From: Lytechinus variegatus
Lineage: Eukaryota; Echinodermata; Echinoidea; Temnopleuroida; Toxopneustidae
Direction of reading: 5' to 3'
Assembly (NCBI RefSeq): GCF_018143015.1
Contig: NC_054751.1
Location: 17,655,292-17,719,291 of the forward strand
Length of the DNA: 64,000 nucleotides
Below the pieces are notes generated by a model. That model was not told the DNA's origin and made no database searches. It saw nothing but the letters and a program-made list of their open reading frames with translations. Positions within the stretch are counted from its first letter, which is position 1. Every line of letters starts with the position of its first letter. Position numbers and translations under genes: made by a program. Below, piece by piece: positions 48,141 through 59,065 of the stretch.

Positions 48141-48670
48141 AGCAATGTTTGAAGACAAACTCCAATAATATCTCATATCATAGAATCATAGAAAACAGCT
48201 GCTGTACGTTTATTCCTCGCCGTCACCTATATTTTCATTAGGCCTATGTCAATGCAATTTTATACTAAATGGGCGGCAAAATTGATCTTTTTACATAAGT
48301 GACATAAATTATACAAAGGAACTCGTCTAAATCTTGTGGGGCATTTCAGTATTGTTATCAGAGAATTGAATTGTGGGTAGTGACCATCAGATGAACTATG
48401 GAATTAATTTACTGAATTAATTGAGATCAAATAACTTACACGTTCAAATGAAAATACTCCACGAGTAATTTTTAAAACTTTTTTTCCTCAACATGGATTT
48501 TATTGGCAGTAAAAAAGCAACAGATACATAAATCTAATCAAAGTAACTCCAACAAATCTAATTCCAAATTCAGTTAGTTCCTACTGTGATAGCGGATCTG
48601 GATATTTCGTAAATCCATTATTGGTAGACATGGTTTGTAAACCGTGTCGCATCGGCTTTTCGTCTATCTA

Positions 48671-48908
48671 CACTGTAAAAACTGTGGTGTTAAAACTGAC
48701 ATCAATTGGTGTTGATAGAGGACCACACCCCGAGGTGTTAAAATTACACCCTAAAGATTGAACATAACACCAACGAGTGAGATGTAACAACCAAAGGTGT
48801 TGTAATAACACCTTTAGTTGTAAAACTAACACCATCAATTTAACACCGGTGTAAAATAACTGTTGTGGTCCTCTATGTACACCGGTTAACACCACAGTTT
48901 TTGCTGTG
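48671..48908. mobile_element. TA-flanked MITE, duplicate of 42709-42946
   Basis: Carried along in copy B; differs at one or two positions from the copy A version. Confidence 0.8.
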
Positions 48909-49631
48909 TACATGAAACCAATTGGACCCAGTACACAGAGCGTCGAAAAAAACTCTAAAACACAGCTTAGTAACAATTTGATGAATATTACAGAAAATGA
49001 AAACTATTGAGCAGCCCCACATTTTCAAGTTCGGAATATTCTAGCACTTTTTTGTCTGAAATGGAGGCGATAGTTTCCCCTACTTTATTCTGCTTTTTAT
49101 CTATACACCTGACACCACCTGAATTTAATACCACCCTCACCACTACCACATCAAAGCCACCCTAACCACATTATGATCATCAACAACATTACTGGCACAA
49201 CTAACACATAACCCTCAACATCAGAACACCACCGCTTCCGTAACAGTAGGCCTACTACCGCAGCATCTTGTAGGCCTACATTGAATTTGCCTACTGTGAA
49301 GTCTGTAGGAGTTTTACATCTAATTTAGATCTGAAGCGATTTTTTGTAAACATCAATCTGTGCAAAAGTTTTTTTTATCATTTTTTTTATAGATTTCTAC
49401 TTCAGTAGCACCAATCTATTAAATGGCGTGACAAGTGCTGATGATACAAAATACTAAAGTGTGGGTGGTGTAATGGGAGTCCTATACTCGGCCCTTGCAT
49501 GATTTCAGGATTTCATTCTAATTCTTAATAAAGCACATAAGAGTTGACAATTTTGTAAAGCACAATTTGGTAATTTTACACATCAAGTATATACCGAGTC
49601 CATTCTTGCCAGGTTGTGATTGTATCTACGT

Positions 49632-50768
49632 CTATCTGAATTTACAGTGTAGTATCTTCTTGAAAGCTTGTCTGAACTCCTTGTTGAAGATAGTGTAGAT
49701 GATTGGATTGGCGGCACTATTTGCATAGCCTATGAACGTAAGAACCTGAAGATGGAACTGCTGAGGATCACAAGACCGACAGACAGAAGCCGCCGATACT
49801 GCCACAAAGAAAGGCATCCAACAAACCGTAAAGACCCCTATTACAATCGCAACAGTGCGAGCAGCTTTTCTTTCTCGAGCCACAGAGATTTTATTGCTGA
49901 TGGGTTTCCCAAAGTCTGGCTGATGTGATCCGCTCGGAGTAGGTCTCGCAGCTATCGAGGCATCTTCGTTGAGGATTCGGCTAACAGAAGCTTTTGTTTC
50001 AGGTACAGCAAGTGATGTGGCCCTCTTGCCAGTGCTCTCCTGCCTGCGGGTTGGATCACTTCCGGTGCCTTCTGAAACTGTTCCGGGTCCGTGGGACACT
50101 CGAGACGCGTGTTTCTTGGCAATCCAAAAGATGCGCGTATGCGTGAAAATAACTATAGCTAAGGGCAAAAAGAAGCCTATCGTGGTGGCAGGAATGATGA
50201 AGTACGGAAATAGTTTCAGGTAACAACTGTTGTCATGATATGCAGAAAAATAGAAAGGAGGTACACCGACAAGAAGCGAAAGCAGCCAGGCAACTGCTAT
50301 GTGTTTGTACGCCATCCGGTTGGTGCGTTTGAGGGAATACTTGAGCGGGTTCTTTATGGAGCGGTACCGGTCGATAGAGATCGCTGCCAGATTGAAGATG
50401 GAGATCGTGACGAAGAGGACATCACATGCAAGCCAGAACCTGCAGAGGACATTTCCAAGGTACCACTGACTATAGTAGGCTTCCTGGACAGAAAAGGGTA
50501 AGATCACAAGAGACACAACAAAATCGGACGTCGCAAGTGATAAAACGAACTGGTTGGATACTGTTCTCAAATTCTGAAACGATCCTATGGCAATAAAGAC
50601 CATAGAATTTCCAATGATGGCGGTTATCATGATGACAACATAAATGGTTATCTTAAAAGCAGTCCATGTCGTCATTAAGACACTTGATGATTCCGTTGAA
50701 TCGCTGGGTGTTTCCATTTCAGGTCGACCAAGATTTTTTGTAATAAAGAATATCAGTGCTAAATTCAA
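49632..50768 (-). CDS. Amine-type class A GPCR, ligand unknown, intronless
   Basis: 378 residues in one exon. Class A landmarks: N54 (1.50), D82 (2.50), DRY at 133-135, W161 (4.50), P202 (5.50), CWMPFF at 316-321, NPIIY at 354-358, and C375 as a likely palmitoylation site. D116 sits at position 3.32, the amine-binding aspartate. The catechol-binding serines of TM5 are absent (A194, T195, G198 at 5.42, 5.43, 5.46) and TM7 lacks the usual tryptophan before GY.NS. So it is probably amine-responsive or derived from such a receptor, with an unusual pocket. The third cytoplasmic loop is about 85 residues. METPSDS at residue 18 (start 50717) is an alternative and perhaps better start. It is paralogous to the receptor at 58004. 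Confidence 0.92.
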   Translation of the reverse strand: MNLALIFFITKNLGRPEMETPSDSTESSSVLMTTWTAFKITIYVVIMITAIIGNSMVFIAIGSFQNLRTVSNQFVLSLATSDFVVSLVILPFSVQEAYYSQWYLGNVLCRFWLACDVLFVTISIFNLAAISIDRYRSIKNPLKYSLKRTNRMAYKHIAVAWLLSLLVGVPPFYFSAYHDNSCYLKLFPYFIIPATTIGFFLPLAIVIFTHTRIFWIAKKHASRVSHGPGTVSEGTGSDPTRRQESTGKRATSLAVPETKASVSRILNEDASIAARPTPSGSHQPDFGKPISNKISVARERKAARTVAIVIGVFTVCWMPFFVAVSAASVCRSCDPQQFHLQVLTFIGYANSAANPIIYTIFNKEFRQAFKKILHCKFR

Positions 50769-51583
50769 TTCACAACATTAAGTCCGCAAACCTTTTGAGA
50801 TTAGTGATTGTAGATGACGTACTCCACTGTAGCCGCAGAAATAGCGTTAGCACATTCTTAAAGTAGAGAAAAGTAGATGTACAATCTGAATCCAAGAGGC
50901 TAAAATAAGATTCGTTCCGATATTATAAATATTCTCATTGTAAACGTGGAATTTAGACTCTTTACCATTTTCCGCAAGATACAACCGATTGCTTTCTCCA
51001 ACACCACAACATATCAAATGATCATGGAATAAGAGGAAATAATTCGTAAGCCATGGATCGGAGATTATTTTTGAGTGTCAAAGTTTTAGTTTTTCGGCGA
51101 AACCATGAAGGAAAGGCGAACACAGCCAAGTAGCTGATTACAATGAGAAACATTCATTATGAGACGATATGGTGGTTTTGAAACGCAGACACCTGCATGC
51201 AAAGTTGGCAAAAGGTATACTAGTATCTACTGAATGGGTGGAATTTGTCATCACCTTTGCGCACGATTTTTATTTTGACATGATCCAAGCTATGAAGAGA
51301 TGAAAAATAAAATTATCAAAAAGTATCTTATCATGCTCAGTATATACTGTCTGAATGAAAGTGAACCCCAAAACGTCTGACAGGACAGCGATCGCAACAT
51401 TCATACTGCTTATATTTAATGAAGACGCACTAGCGTCTAGTCTGCGTACGTCGGGCAGAATTCGTCAACACGCCCCAGTTTCTTATGAAAGGTTTAAATC
51501 GCGAGTGCTGTGGGCAGAAGGGAAATGCCTGCATCGGGCATATTAGTTTCTAAATTATTTAAACCTTTTTCATTCTTCCTATA
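50769..51583. other. Upstream region of the receptor at 49632
   Basis: Would hold its promoter and 5' UTR. No TATA box or repeat stands out. Confidence 0.4.
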
Positions 51584-52350
51584 CATTGTTAAAAACCCCT
51601 GATTTTACAGAAAAAGAAGAAGATTTTGTAGAAAGCAATAACAGAATCATTCTGTAAATTCATATAACAGGAATTTTTCAGCAATTTAACAGAACAGGTC
51701 TGTTTTAAAAGGGAAAAGGGTGTTTTATTTCAGGAGATTTGTAAGGTTCCATACACCAAATACCAATTTCCTGTAATTTTACATGGTATAATGTAATATA
51801 ACGCAATGTGGTAAGATTACAGGTGCATGTTTTCGAGACTCTGCTGCAGGAATTTATTTTGTTTTAAGGATAAATTTTCTAACAGTGTACACCGAACCCC
51901 ATTTCCCTCTTCGAGGGCAGCGCTAGCCCACTTTTAGCATCATGATTTAAACTACCTAACAACCCTTCTTTCCTCTGGTGCATAGATGTGGGAGGGACTT
52001 TGGGGAACTTGCCCCGTAGAAAGGGAGAAAAGGGGAAAAAAGGTGAAATATATGATTTTTATGATATAATGTTAGAATCAGAACATAATTTTTCAAGAAT
52101 GTCGGAATTTTCGCTTTACCGTGACTTGTTAGAATTTTGCCCAAAACCCTACACTGTTAGAAAATTTATTTAATTGGTGTATGGAATCTTACAGATTTCC
52201 TTAACTAAAACAGGCTTTGACCCTTTTCAAACAGACCTGCTCTGCTAAATTGCAGGAAAAATCCTGTTTTATGCATTTACAGAATGGTTCTGTTTTTGTT
52301 TTTTGCTAAATCTTTTGTTTTTTTATTTAAAATCGGGTTTTTAAACAGTG
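51584..52350. mobile_element. TA-flanked foldback element, 767 bp
   Basis: Left CATTGTTAAAAACCCCTGAT and right ATCGGGTTTTTAAACAGTG are imperfect inverted repeats with TA outside. Inverted similarity goes on inward with ACAGAA, ATCCTGTT/AACAGGAA and GTCTGTTT/AAACAGAC motifs. An inner inverted pair (AAATTTTCTAACAGTGTA near 51870 and its mirror near 52150) surrounds a non-matching core. Ends resemble the CACTGTAAAAA family at 42709. Confidence 0.7.
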
Positions 52351-53531
52351 TATACTTTCTACCTCATTTTTTTAGGTCACTAGTCATGTTATGTGTTTTT
52401 CTATAAAAACGTTCTCACCTATTTTATTTCTAAAGTTTAAAAACATGAATTGAATCGAATGATGCAAGAAAAGTCATTAACCACGGGCAACCTGTATCAG
52501 CTTCAGCGACCATACTTATAAATGAAAAGAAAATATAAGAAAAATAAATTGAAGATATTTTGTTCCCGTTACCATGGTGACGGAAGAATATCAGATTGTC
52601 AAAGGACGTGGGTTTTATTACGTCTCTAACTAAGTCAGGGACAGTTTTGTGTTCATATTCCTATATTTGTTAATAGACATGATAGAAGTTAGAAAAGGTC
52701 ATATTCCTCTTTATTCCTTCCTTCCTTCATTTCTTACTTCCTGCAGAAGACATCAATGTTCTTAGAACTATACAAATTCGTTGCAGCTTCTTAAGGATTA
52801 GAGCCTTATAATTTCACCAAAAAACATAATGCAAGAAATAGCATAAGTTTAATATGATATGGAATCTGAGAGACGTGATAGGCATCATAAGGCGGTGTCA
52901 TAAGTTTAACGTGACGAATAAGTTTCCATTTATCATTTTCATAAGAATTTCTTCCTGAAATAATCTTTTCGTCGGTCAACAACAAGTTTGAAAAAAAAAT
53001 GGTGAATTGTTCTTTATATTGTGCGTGATCTTCTGTTTGTTTTTATGAATAATGTCTGGCGAGGAAATGAACATTAAATGCAAACAATGTCTTTGAAACT
53101 GGTCATTACGAAATGCGATATCAAATTTACATTCTCTGGTGACTATGGAATGTGATATTAGATACACAGAAAATATGAACGACTTTATTCAACGCGCAGA
53201 TTCATATAATCATGGATGAATGAGGTGCGGATAAGGGAATTAAGGGGGGGGGGGTGTCAAAAGGCTCTGGTGAAGAGAAAGAGACAGAGGGGGGTGAATA
53301 AAGGAGAGAGAGAGATGGAGAGGGGGGAGGAGGGGATGAAGGAAGGAGAGAGGGAAAGGGAGATCGAAGGGGGGGGGGGGTAAAAGAAGGTGAAAACAGA
53401 AAGCTATGACCAATATACGCATTCGAAATGTACAAAGCTAGGAAAGGGTTTTATCACCTATGCAAAACGGTTCCACGATATTTGTTCCGACGCCAGTTGC
53501 TCCGATAGAAAATCCGCAAGTTAAGCCAAAC
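52351..53531. other. Intergenic, with GA-rich low-complexity tract
   Basis: 53240-53395 is almost pure G/A with several poly-G runs and (GA)n; the proline/serine-rich minus-strand frames over it are composition artefacts. The rest shows nothing. Confidence 0.5.
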
Positions 53532-53539
53532 ATGAAACC

Positions 53540-53733
53540 CAGGGCCGTCGCCAGAGGGGGTGCGGAGGGTGCGAACGCACCCCCCTTCAGAACCAAAAAA
53601 AAAAAAAAAAAAAAACCGAAGGGGGGGGGGTAGGGATACTTGAGGGCTCTTTTGAAAAAAAAACGTTGTTTTTGTGTTTTCGTGTTTTTTTTTCATAAAA
53701 AGCACCCCCCCTAGAAAAAAGCTGGTGACGGCT
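53540..53733. mobile_element. hAT-like MITE, 194 bp, 8-bp TSD
   Basis: Begins CAGGGCCGTCGCCAG and ends CTGGTGACGGCT. ATGAAACC occurs at 53532-53539 and again at 53734-53741. Body has GCACCCCCC, a long A run and TTTTTTT runs. The end pairing is slightly offset, so the limits may shift by one or two bases. Confidence 0.75.
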
Positions 53734-53741
53734 ATGAAACC

Positions 53742-54458
53742 TAACCTACAAACCGAAATAAACGCTATAATATTAAATGATATTCCTTATCTTAACATTA
53801 TTCGAAACCAAAGACTCTATTCCTATCCCAACTCTACTCCTCTGCCCTGTGAGATATTAAGACCGAAGCAGGAGAAAGTGTCGTGTCACCTGCAAAACGT
53901 GCTATATGGTAGAGCAAAATCAAATCAATTTGCTTTTATTGAATTGTGTTATAGAAGGCAAGTTCAGTTTTTTCTTTCACGCAGCAGACGTTCTAATGAA
54001 AATTGGCAAATTCAATGAATTATGGAGTGACACAGATTTCATTTAATAATCAAGGGCGGTGCTGCATGCAAGGGGGGGGGTCACCCTTATATTTTTCGAA
54101 TAGTGAAAAAAAGAGAGACGGGAGGAAACAGGGAGAAAAGGGAGGAAAAGAATGACGAAAGAAGAATTTTATAAAAGAGAGAAGTCTGGCAGCGAACTCA
54201 ATATACCCTTCCAGTTCAAATGAGAAAAATAATTACGGCATCTTTAGGTCGTATTGCCCACTATAAAATCTCCTGCCGCCTCCCTGAAATTTATGTCTCA
54301 TATTTTCACAAAAATCATATCGAACATCTTGGCACGTATATCATGTACATCATTACATTGTAGGTCGTATTAAATATGACCACGATGACACATAATCCGT
54401 AATCCATATTTCATTGGCATCAAAGTATTCATTTAACGAGTTCCCGTTAGAAATGGGT
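53742..54458. other. Intergenic, nothing recognised
   Basis: A 114-codon plus-strand frame begins at 53674 and overlaps the MITE end; it matches no family and is not called. Confidence 0.4.
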
Positions 54459-54876
54459 AAATCGCCAATACGTCTACTGCCAACTCGTCCACTCATCACA
54501 TGGTCTACTTTCATTTAGTCTAATGCCATTACGTCCATCAACATTTCCGTGTGACAATCACTTGGTCCAATAATTATTTGGTCTAATCATCACTTCGTCT
54601 AACTCTAATCACCATTTCGTCTATGATCATTTCGCCTCATAACCAGTTGATCTAATATCCACGTCACTCTCATTCATTTTGCACAGTTAACACTTATTCC
54701 AATTAGACCTATAATTATTGTATATGGACTAAATGACTATTTGACCATCTGGTTATTTGACCATATGGTGAGTGGACGAATTGGCAATTAGACCATGTGG
54801 ATAGTGGACGAACTGACGGTAGACCAAGTGAGAGTAGAGTTGGCAATTGGACGAATTGTCAGTAGATGAATTGGAT
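54459..54876. mobile_element. Foldback element rich in TGGTCTA/CGTCTA motifs
   Basis: Left half repeats ACGTCTA, TGGTCTA and TCGTCTA; right half has the reverse complements (TAGACCAAGTG, TTGGACGAATT, GTGGACGAA). Same architecture as 7580-8330. No TSD defined. Confidence 0.55.
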
Positions 54877-57199
54877 AAACCAACCAATATGGTGCACACC
54901 TCTCAACCTACCAACCACACACACTACTCTCATTTACCTACACACCTAACATCTCCGGTGGACGAGTCACTCAACGTTATATCAATACTAGTTTGCAATC
55001 ATTTTATTCATATTACCGATACACAAGCACTCAAGTGCTCTGGCAAATAAAAATTACTGAACATTTTTCTTCCGTCAATATTTAAAATTCAGCCTTCCAT
55101 TCCAGAGGAGATCTTGCCATTTGTTTCGTAAATCTTCTGAAACGAAATACAAAGAACTATCAAATCTAATTTACGAATATAGGTCGTTCCGTTAAAATGA
55201 GAGGTATATCATGAAAGATCTTTGGCGCTTTCATACTTAGTGATCCGATAGTGGTTCTCCCTCATTTCATAGTTTCCGGAGGGCTCCGATTATGATACAA
55301 AATACAAGAAATATAATCACATCCAATCCGCTTATTGACCTTTATTAGATTTAGGAGTCAGTAATGCTGGGAATTATTCTTGTAAAAAGCTGTAGGCAAA
55401 ACGCTGATGAAAATGTACGGACCTACAATGATTCTTGTTATATATTTTCATTCATTGGGGGAAAAATCTGCCGGCTCACAGGCATTAATAATTATGACAT
55501 CAATCCGAATTCGATTCAAAATTCTTGTTATGTTACTCTGTACTCTATAGAGGCAAAAACAATAAATAATAACTACAAAATAATCAGCACTTGATAAAAG
55601 TTTGGGGGAAGGGGGGGGGGGCTAGGTCATTTGCAGAATTTTATTTGAAGTTTTAAGTTTCAAGCCAATATCTCTGCCTATGTACATTGTAAACATTATG
55701 CAAGTCCCCGCCGTGTGACAGCGAGCAAGGTACACTTTCGGCAAATATGGGACTCGATATTTTGTTAGCACTTTACTTCTATCTACGAGCGTCACTGAAT
55801 GCAAACTTTATCTTGATAATTTGAAAACGACATTGATAGTTTGCGATTCTCGATCGATACAAGTCTCATTATTCGTTCGAAAAAAATGCAGGCGAATCCG
55901 AATTAGGGCGGGAGGGGGTGGGGGGGGGGGGTTACAGAGCCCATTAAGAGTTTTCTTCCTATTTACGTTATATTATACGGTATCTAACAGAATACGCCGA
56001 ATCCACGCGAATACCACACTGTTCATGATAAATCATAAACGCAAATCATCTTCAATTTATTCATGACATTAAACTTTTTTCCATATTGGTTACTCTGCGC
56101 CCGCGACATGGAGACCCCAATAGTGTAATGTGCATGTTCATGACTGAAGTGTTGGTTGCATTATTCGTTACTATTATTATTCGATCATGCCCGTACCCCG
56201 ACAATATAGCATATGTTTTCTAGACAATTCTAAGGGCCTTATCACACGTGAATCTTGAACCATCATTGTAATGATAATTGCAATTCCTCTCGAGAATCAT
56301 CGGACCTTTCATACCGTAGTTTGAGTGATACTTAACTGGAATTCACTTCCGGAGTAGAACTTGAATTCGTGATTGTGATTAGCGTTCGTGATTCTAGTTT
56401 GGTTTTACACCGTACGTGCTAAAAATTCGTCATTGGCCCTCTTTTCATTGACTGGAATCATTCAAATAACGATATTTTACCGTGTGAAAGGGCGATAAAT
56501 GACTCGGTGTTGATTCCCAACTAATGTTTTTTTTTCAGTAACGTTTTTTACATTAACACAACACTTCATCCATCGCCTTTAACATAAATTTGAGTAATAT
56601 TTAGTCCAGATATTAATGGTAACAGTTTTTAAAACTTTTCTTAAATTCTAAAAAATATGGTGTGATAATTATTTCTATCGGAAAACGAAGAAAAATAAAT
56701 TTGATACACCTAATATTAAGATATTTCCCGAACATTTTGGTGCTATATGGTGGATTTTCATTTCATTGGCAGCTGTAGTTACCGTCTTCCAATCTCGACT
56801 GCCCTCAAGAGACAAGAGCTTCCGAAAAACTAAATCTATCATTTACAAGCATATTTATAACCTCACTGTCATTCATTCCAACAAAATAATTGTGCCCTAG
56901 CCTACAGGAAATGAATAAAGGAAAGACAAAATGAAACAAGGTGTGAACATGATTAAGAAATTGAATGTTGGTTAATTTATTTATTGATAGATTTATCAAC
57001 AATCTTTCGACGGGATGCTCAATACGATTGACATATTTTGATAAGGTATGATGTTTGAGAACATTGGGATGGCAATAGCAAGGAAACTGACAAATTCAGT
57101 TGGTTTTCACAAACACAAATGGGTGTTACACCTTGATATTAGACTGAAATGTACAATTCAATCGAAATACAGCAAGATATATATATATTATGAAAGTGG
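54877..57199. other. Intergenic, no supported gene
   Basis: Poly-G runs near 55610 and 55920. No exon, RNA gene or TIR element recognised. Confidence 0.4.
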
Positions 57200-57556
57200 A
57201 AGCGTCGTGGTGTAGCGGTTCTGACTCTCGCCTTGTAATCAGAGGGTCGTGTGTTCGAAACCCACCATGGCCTAGCGTCCTTTGGCAAGGCGTTAATCCA
57301 CACTTTGCCACTCTCCACCCAGGTGTTAAATGGGTACCCGGTAGGATGTGAAAGCCTATATGTAGTATGCCTAGCAATTGAGTCTTGGAACTCTTGTTGG
57401 AATGCTCCCCGGGGAGTGGAGAAGAGGCATACATTGTATGCGGGCATGCAAGGATCCGATGACCGTGGTAATAATATGTCTGTAAAGCGCTTAGAGACGT
57501 CCTTCCGATGTATTAAGCGCTATATAAATGCGGAATATTATTATTATTATCATTAT
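57200..57556 (+). mobile_element. tRNA-derived SINE with (ATT)n tail
   Basis: The 5' head is tRNA-like: box A TGGTGTAGCGG (57208-57218) and box B TGTTCGAAACCC (about 57251-57262). A middle domain holds CCAGGTGTTAAATGGGTACC. The 3' end has GTAAAGCGCTTAGAGACG, AAGCGCTATATAAATGC and an ATT repeat, a LINE-type tail. About 356 bp, apparently full length. From memory it resembles the SURF-type SINEs of sea urchins. Confidence 0.85.
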
Positions 57557-58003
57557 TGCATGCTGAACTCAAGCCTATCATATGTTCATACGGTCAACAG
57601 TTTATTAACAGCTGATGGAGCAGTCATTTTAAGATCACGAAAAGCATGTAATAGATTTGACACTTTTGACAAACACTAAAATCAGGCAAGTTGTAAATTT
57701 CCTAGACATCAATGTTGTAGCATTTTCGATGGCACTGGAACTTGATTTAAAACGACCTTCTTTTAACCTTGTTTCTTATATAGTATCGCCCAAAGTTTCG
57801 AATGACCTTAAGATCAACAGAATATTCAATTACAATACAAAATCCACTGGAAAGAAACTGAATAGGTAGATTCCATTTACTGCTTTCTATAGCTAGATAT
57901 ATTTATGTACATAGGTTCAGGAAAACTTATTTCAAGAAACCGAAAGATAGAGGTGGTAGCAAGGATCAAAATGTTACTGATTATTTTCAAGTACAAGATT
58001 TTA
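57557..58003. other. Downstream flank of the D2-like receptor gene
   Basis: Likely includes its 3' UTR. No repeat or gene seen. Confidence 0.4.
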
Positions 58004-59065
58004 TCATGAGTAAGTTTTGCACCTTAACATTTTACTGAAAGCTCGCCGGAAATCTTTGTTGAACAGTGTATAAATTATCGGATTCAGTGCACTGTTCCAG
58101 TAGCCAATCCATGATATGATGATGTAAGCTCGTTCTGAAACGTTGCAAGTGTCACAAACAGACAACGTGACATGCATGACAAAGAAAGGTAACCAGCATG
58201 CTATGAAGACGCCGACGATGATCGCAATCGTTCTAGCCGCTTTCCGCTCACGAGTCGTCGAAATCCTGTTCGTGTTACCAGACGACGAAGTCCCTCCTGA
58301 ATTCTGCGATCCTGCCTGGAACACATTTGCGCGGGAAAGCGTTGATCGGAGTCTTTGGAGAGTCGTCTGCCGCTGGAGCTGAGGCTTCATCTCAACCGAG
58401 TACTCGGCCATGGAGGCCGCGTTGTTACCGACCATTTTGGCGCGTTTCTTGGCTGCTCGGTAGATCTTCACGTAGACAAAGAGCACGACAAAGAGAGGAC
58501 CGTAGAAGGAAACAAAAGAGGAGCAAACGGCAAATGCAGCATTCCTCTTCAGACCACACTGTAGTTCCTCGTTCGAGTAGTCGATTACGAATACGGATGG
58601 CACGCTGACAAGAAAGGACGTCGACCAAATTGCTCCTATAATTTTGCCTGCTAAAGTCGGGGTCCGTCTCACGGAGTATTTGACAGGTTGGTTGATGGCT
58701 CGGTAACGGTCGATGGAGATGGCGCAAAGACTCAGAATGGATGCCGTTATCAGAAGAACATCCAGACTAACCCAAAGCGTGCACACCACCCTTCCGATGT
58801 ACCATCGTCTGAGGAAGAGCAACTGGAGACCTAGAGGCAAGATGAAGATGGAGACTAAGATGTCTGTAACTGCAAGAGAACTCACGAAGTAATTGGACAC
58901 CGTGCGAAGGTTAGGGTTCTTGACAATTGCCAAGATGACAAAAGTGTTCCCAAGAAAACTGACCAGCGTGATGAAGACACACACCGCAAAATGGACAATA
59001 TCCACCACGCTCTCTATGGAATAGTTCTCTGAAGATGAATTGGACGAAGATGAATTCATCTTCAA
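58004..59065 (-). CDS. Catecholamine-type GPCR, D2-like dopamine receptor candidate, intronless
   Basis: 353 residues in one exon with three N-glycosylation sequons in the short N-terminus (N4, N9, N14). Landmarks: N40, D68, DRY at 119-121, W147, P190, CWLPFF at 290-295, NPIIY at 328-332, C349 near a short C-tail. The ligand pocket reads as in D2-type dopamine receptors: D102 (3.32), S182, S183 and S186 (5.42, 5.43, 5.46), W291/F294/F295 (6.48-6.52), H298 (6.55), W319 (7.40) and Y322 (7.43). Short C-tail and a third cytoplasmic loop near 75 residues suggest Gi coupling; this is inference. An alpha2-type adrenergic or another catecholamine receptor is the main alternative. Paralog of the receptor at 49632. 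Confidence 0.93.
   Translation of the reverse strand: MKMNSSSSNSSSENYSIESVVDIVHFAVCVFITLVSFLGNTFVILAIVKNPNLRTVSNYFVSSLAVTDILVSIFILPLGLQLLFLRRWYIGRVVCTLWVSLDVLLITASILSLCAISIDRYRAINQPVKYSVRRTPTLAGKIIGAIWSTSFLVSVPSVFVIDYSNEELQCGLKRNAAFAVCSSFVSFYGPLFVVLFVYVKIYRAAKKRAKMVGNNAASMAEYSVEMKPQLQRQTTLQRLRSTLSRANVFQAGSQNSGGTSSSGNTNRISTTRERKAARTIAIIVGVFIACWLPFFVMHVTLSVCDTCNVSERAYIIISWIGYWNSALNPIIYTLFNKDFRRAFSKMLRCKTYS

Larger units (their letters stand above)
44496..50453. repeat. Tandem duplication, copy B (about 5.96 kb)
   Basis: Direct repeat of 38521-44493. It begins right where the truncated receptor of copy A stops, and its own receptor continues past 50453 into unique sequence with an intact N-terminus. 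Differences from copy A include shorter G runs (45317 against 39348, 47534 against 41568) and a few substitutions. Confidence 0.95.

Noticed and set aside
38521-50453. Interpretation of the duplication as two uncollapsed haplotypes
   Set aside because: Not favoured because the copies differ far less than sea urchin alleles usually do and are joined in direct tandem with a breakpoint inside a gene; still cannot be excluded without reads.
53202-53435. Proline/serine-rich minus-strand frames
   Set aside because: Translation of a G/A low-complexity tract.
57203-57275. tRNA gene
   Set aside because: Box A and box B are present but the cloverleaf does not close and the sequence continues into a SINE body with a (ATT)n tail.
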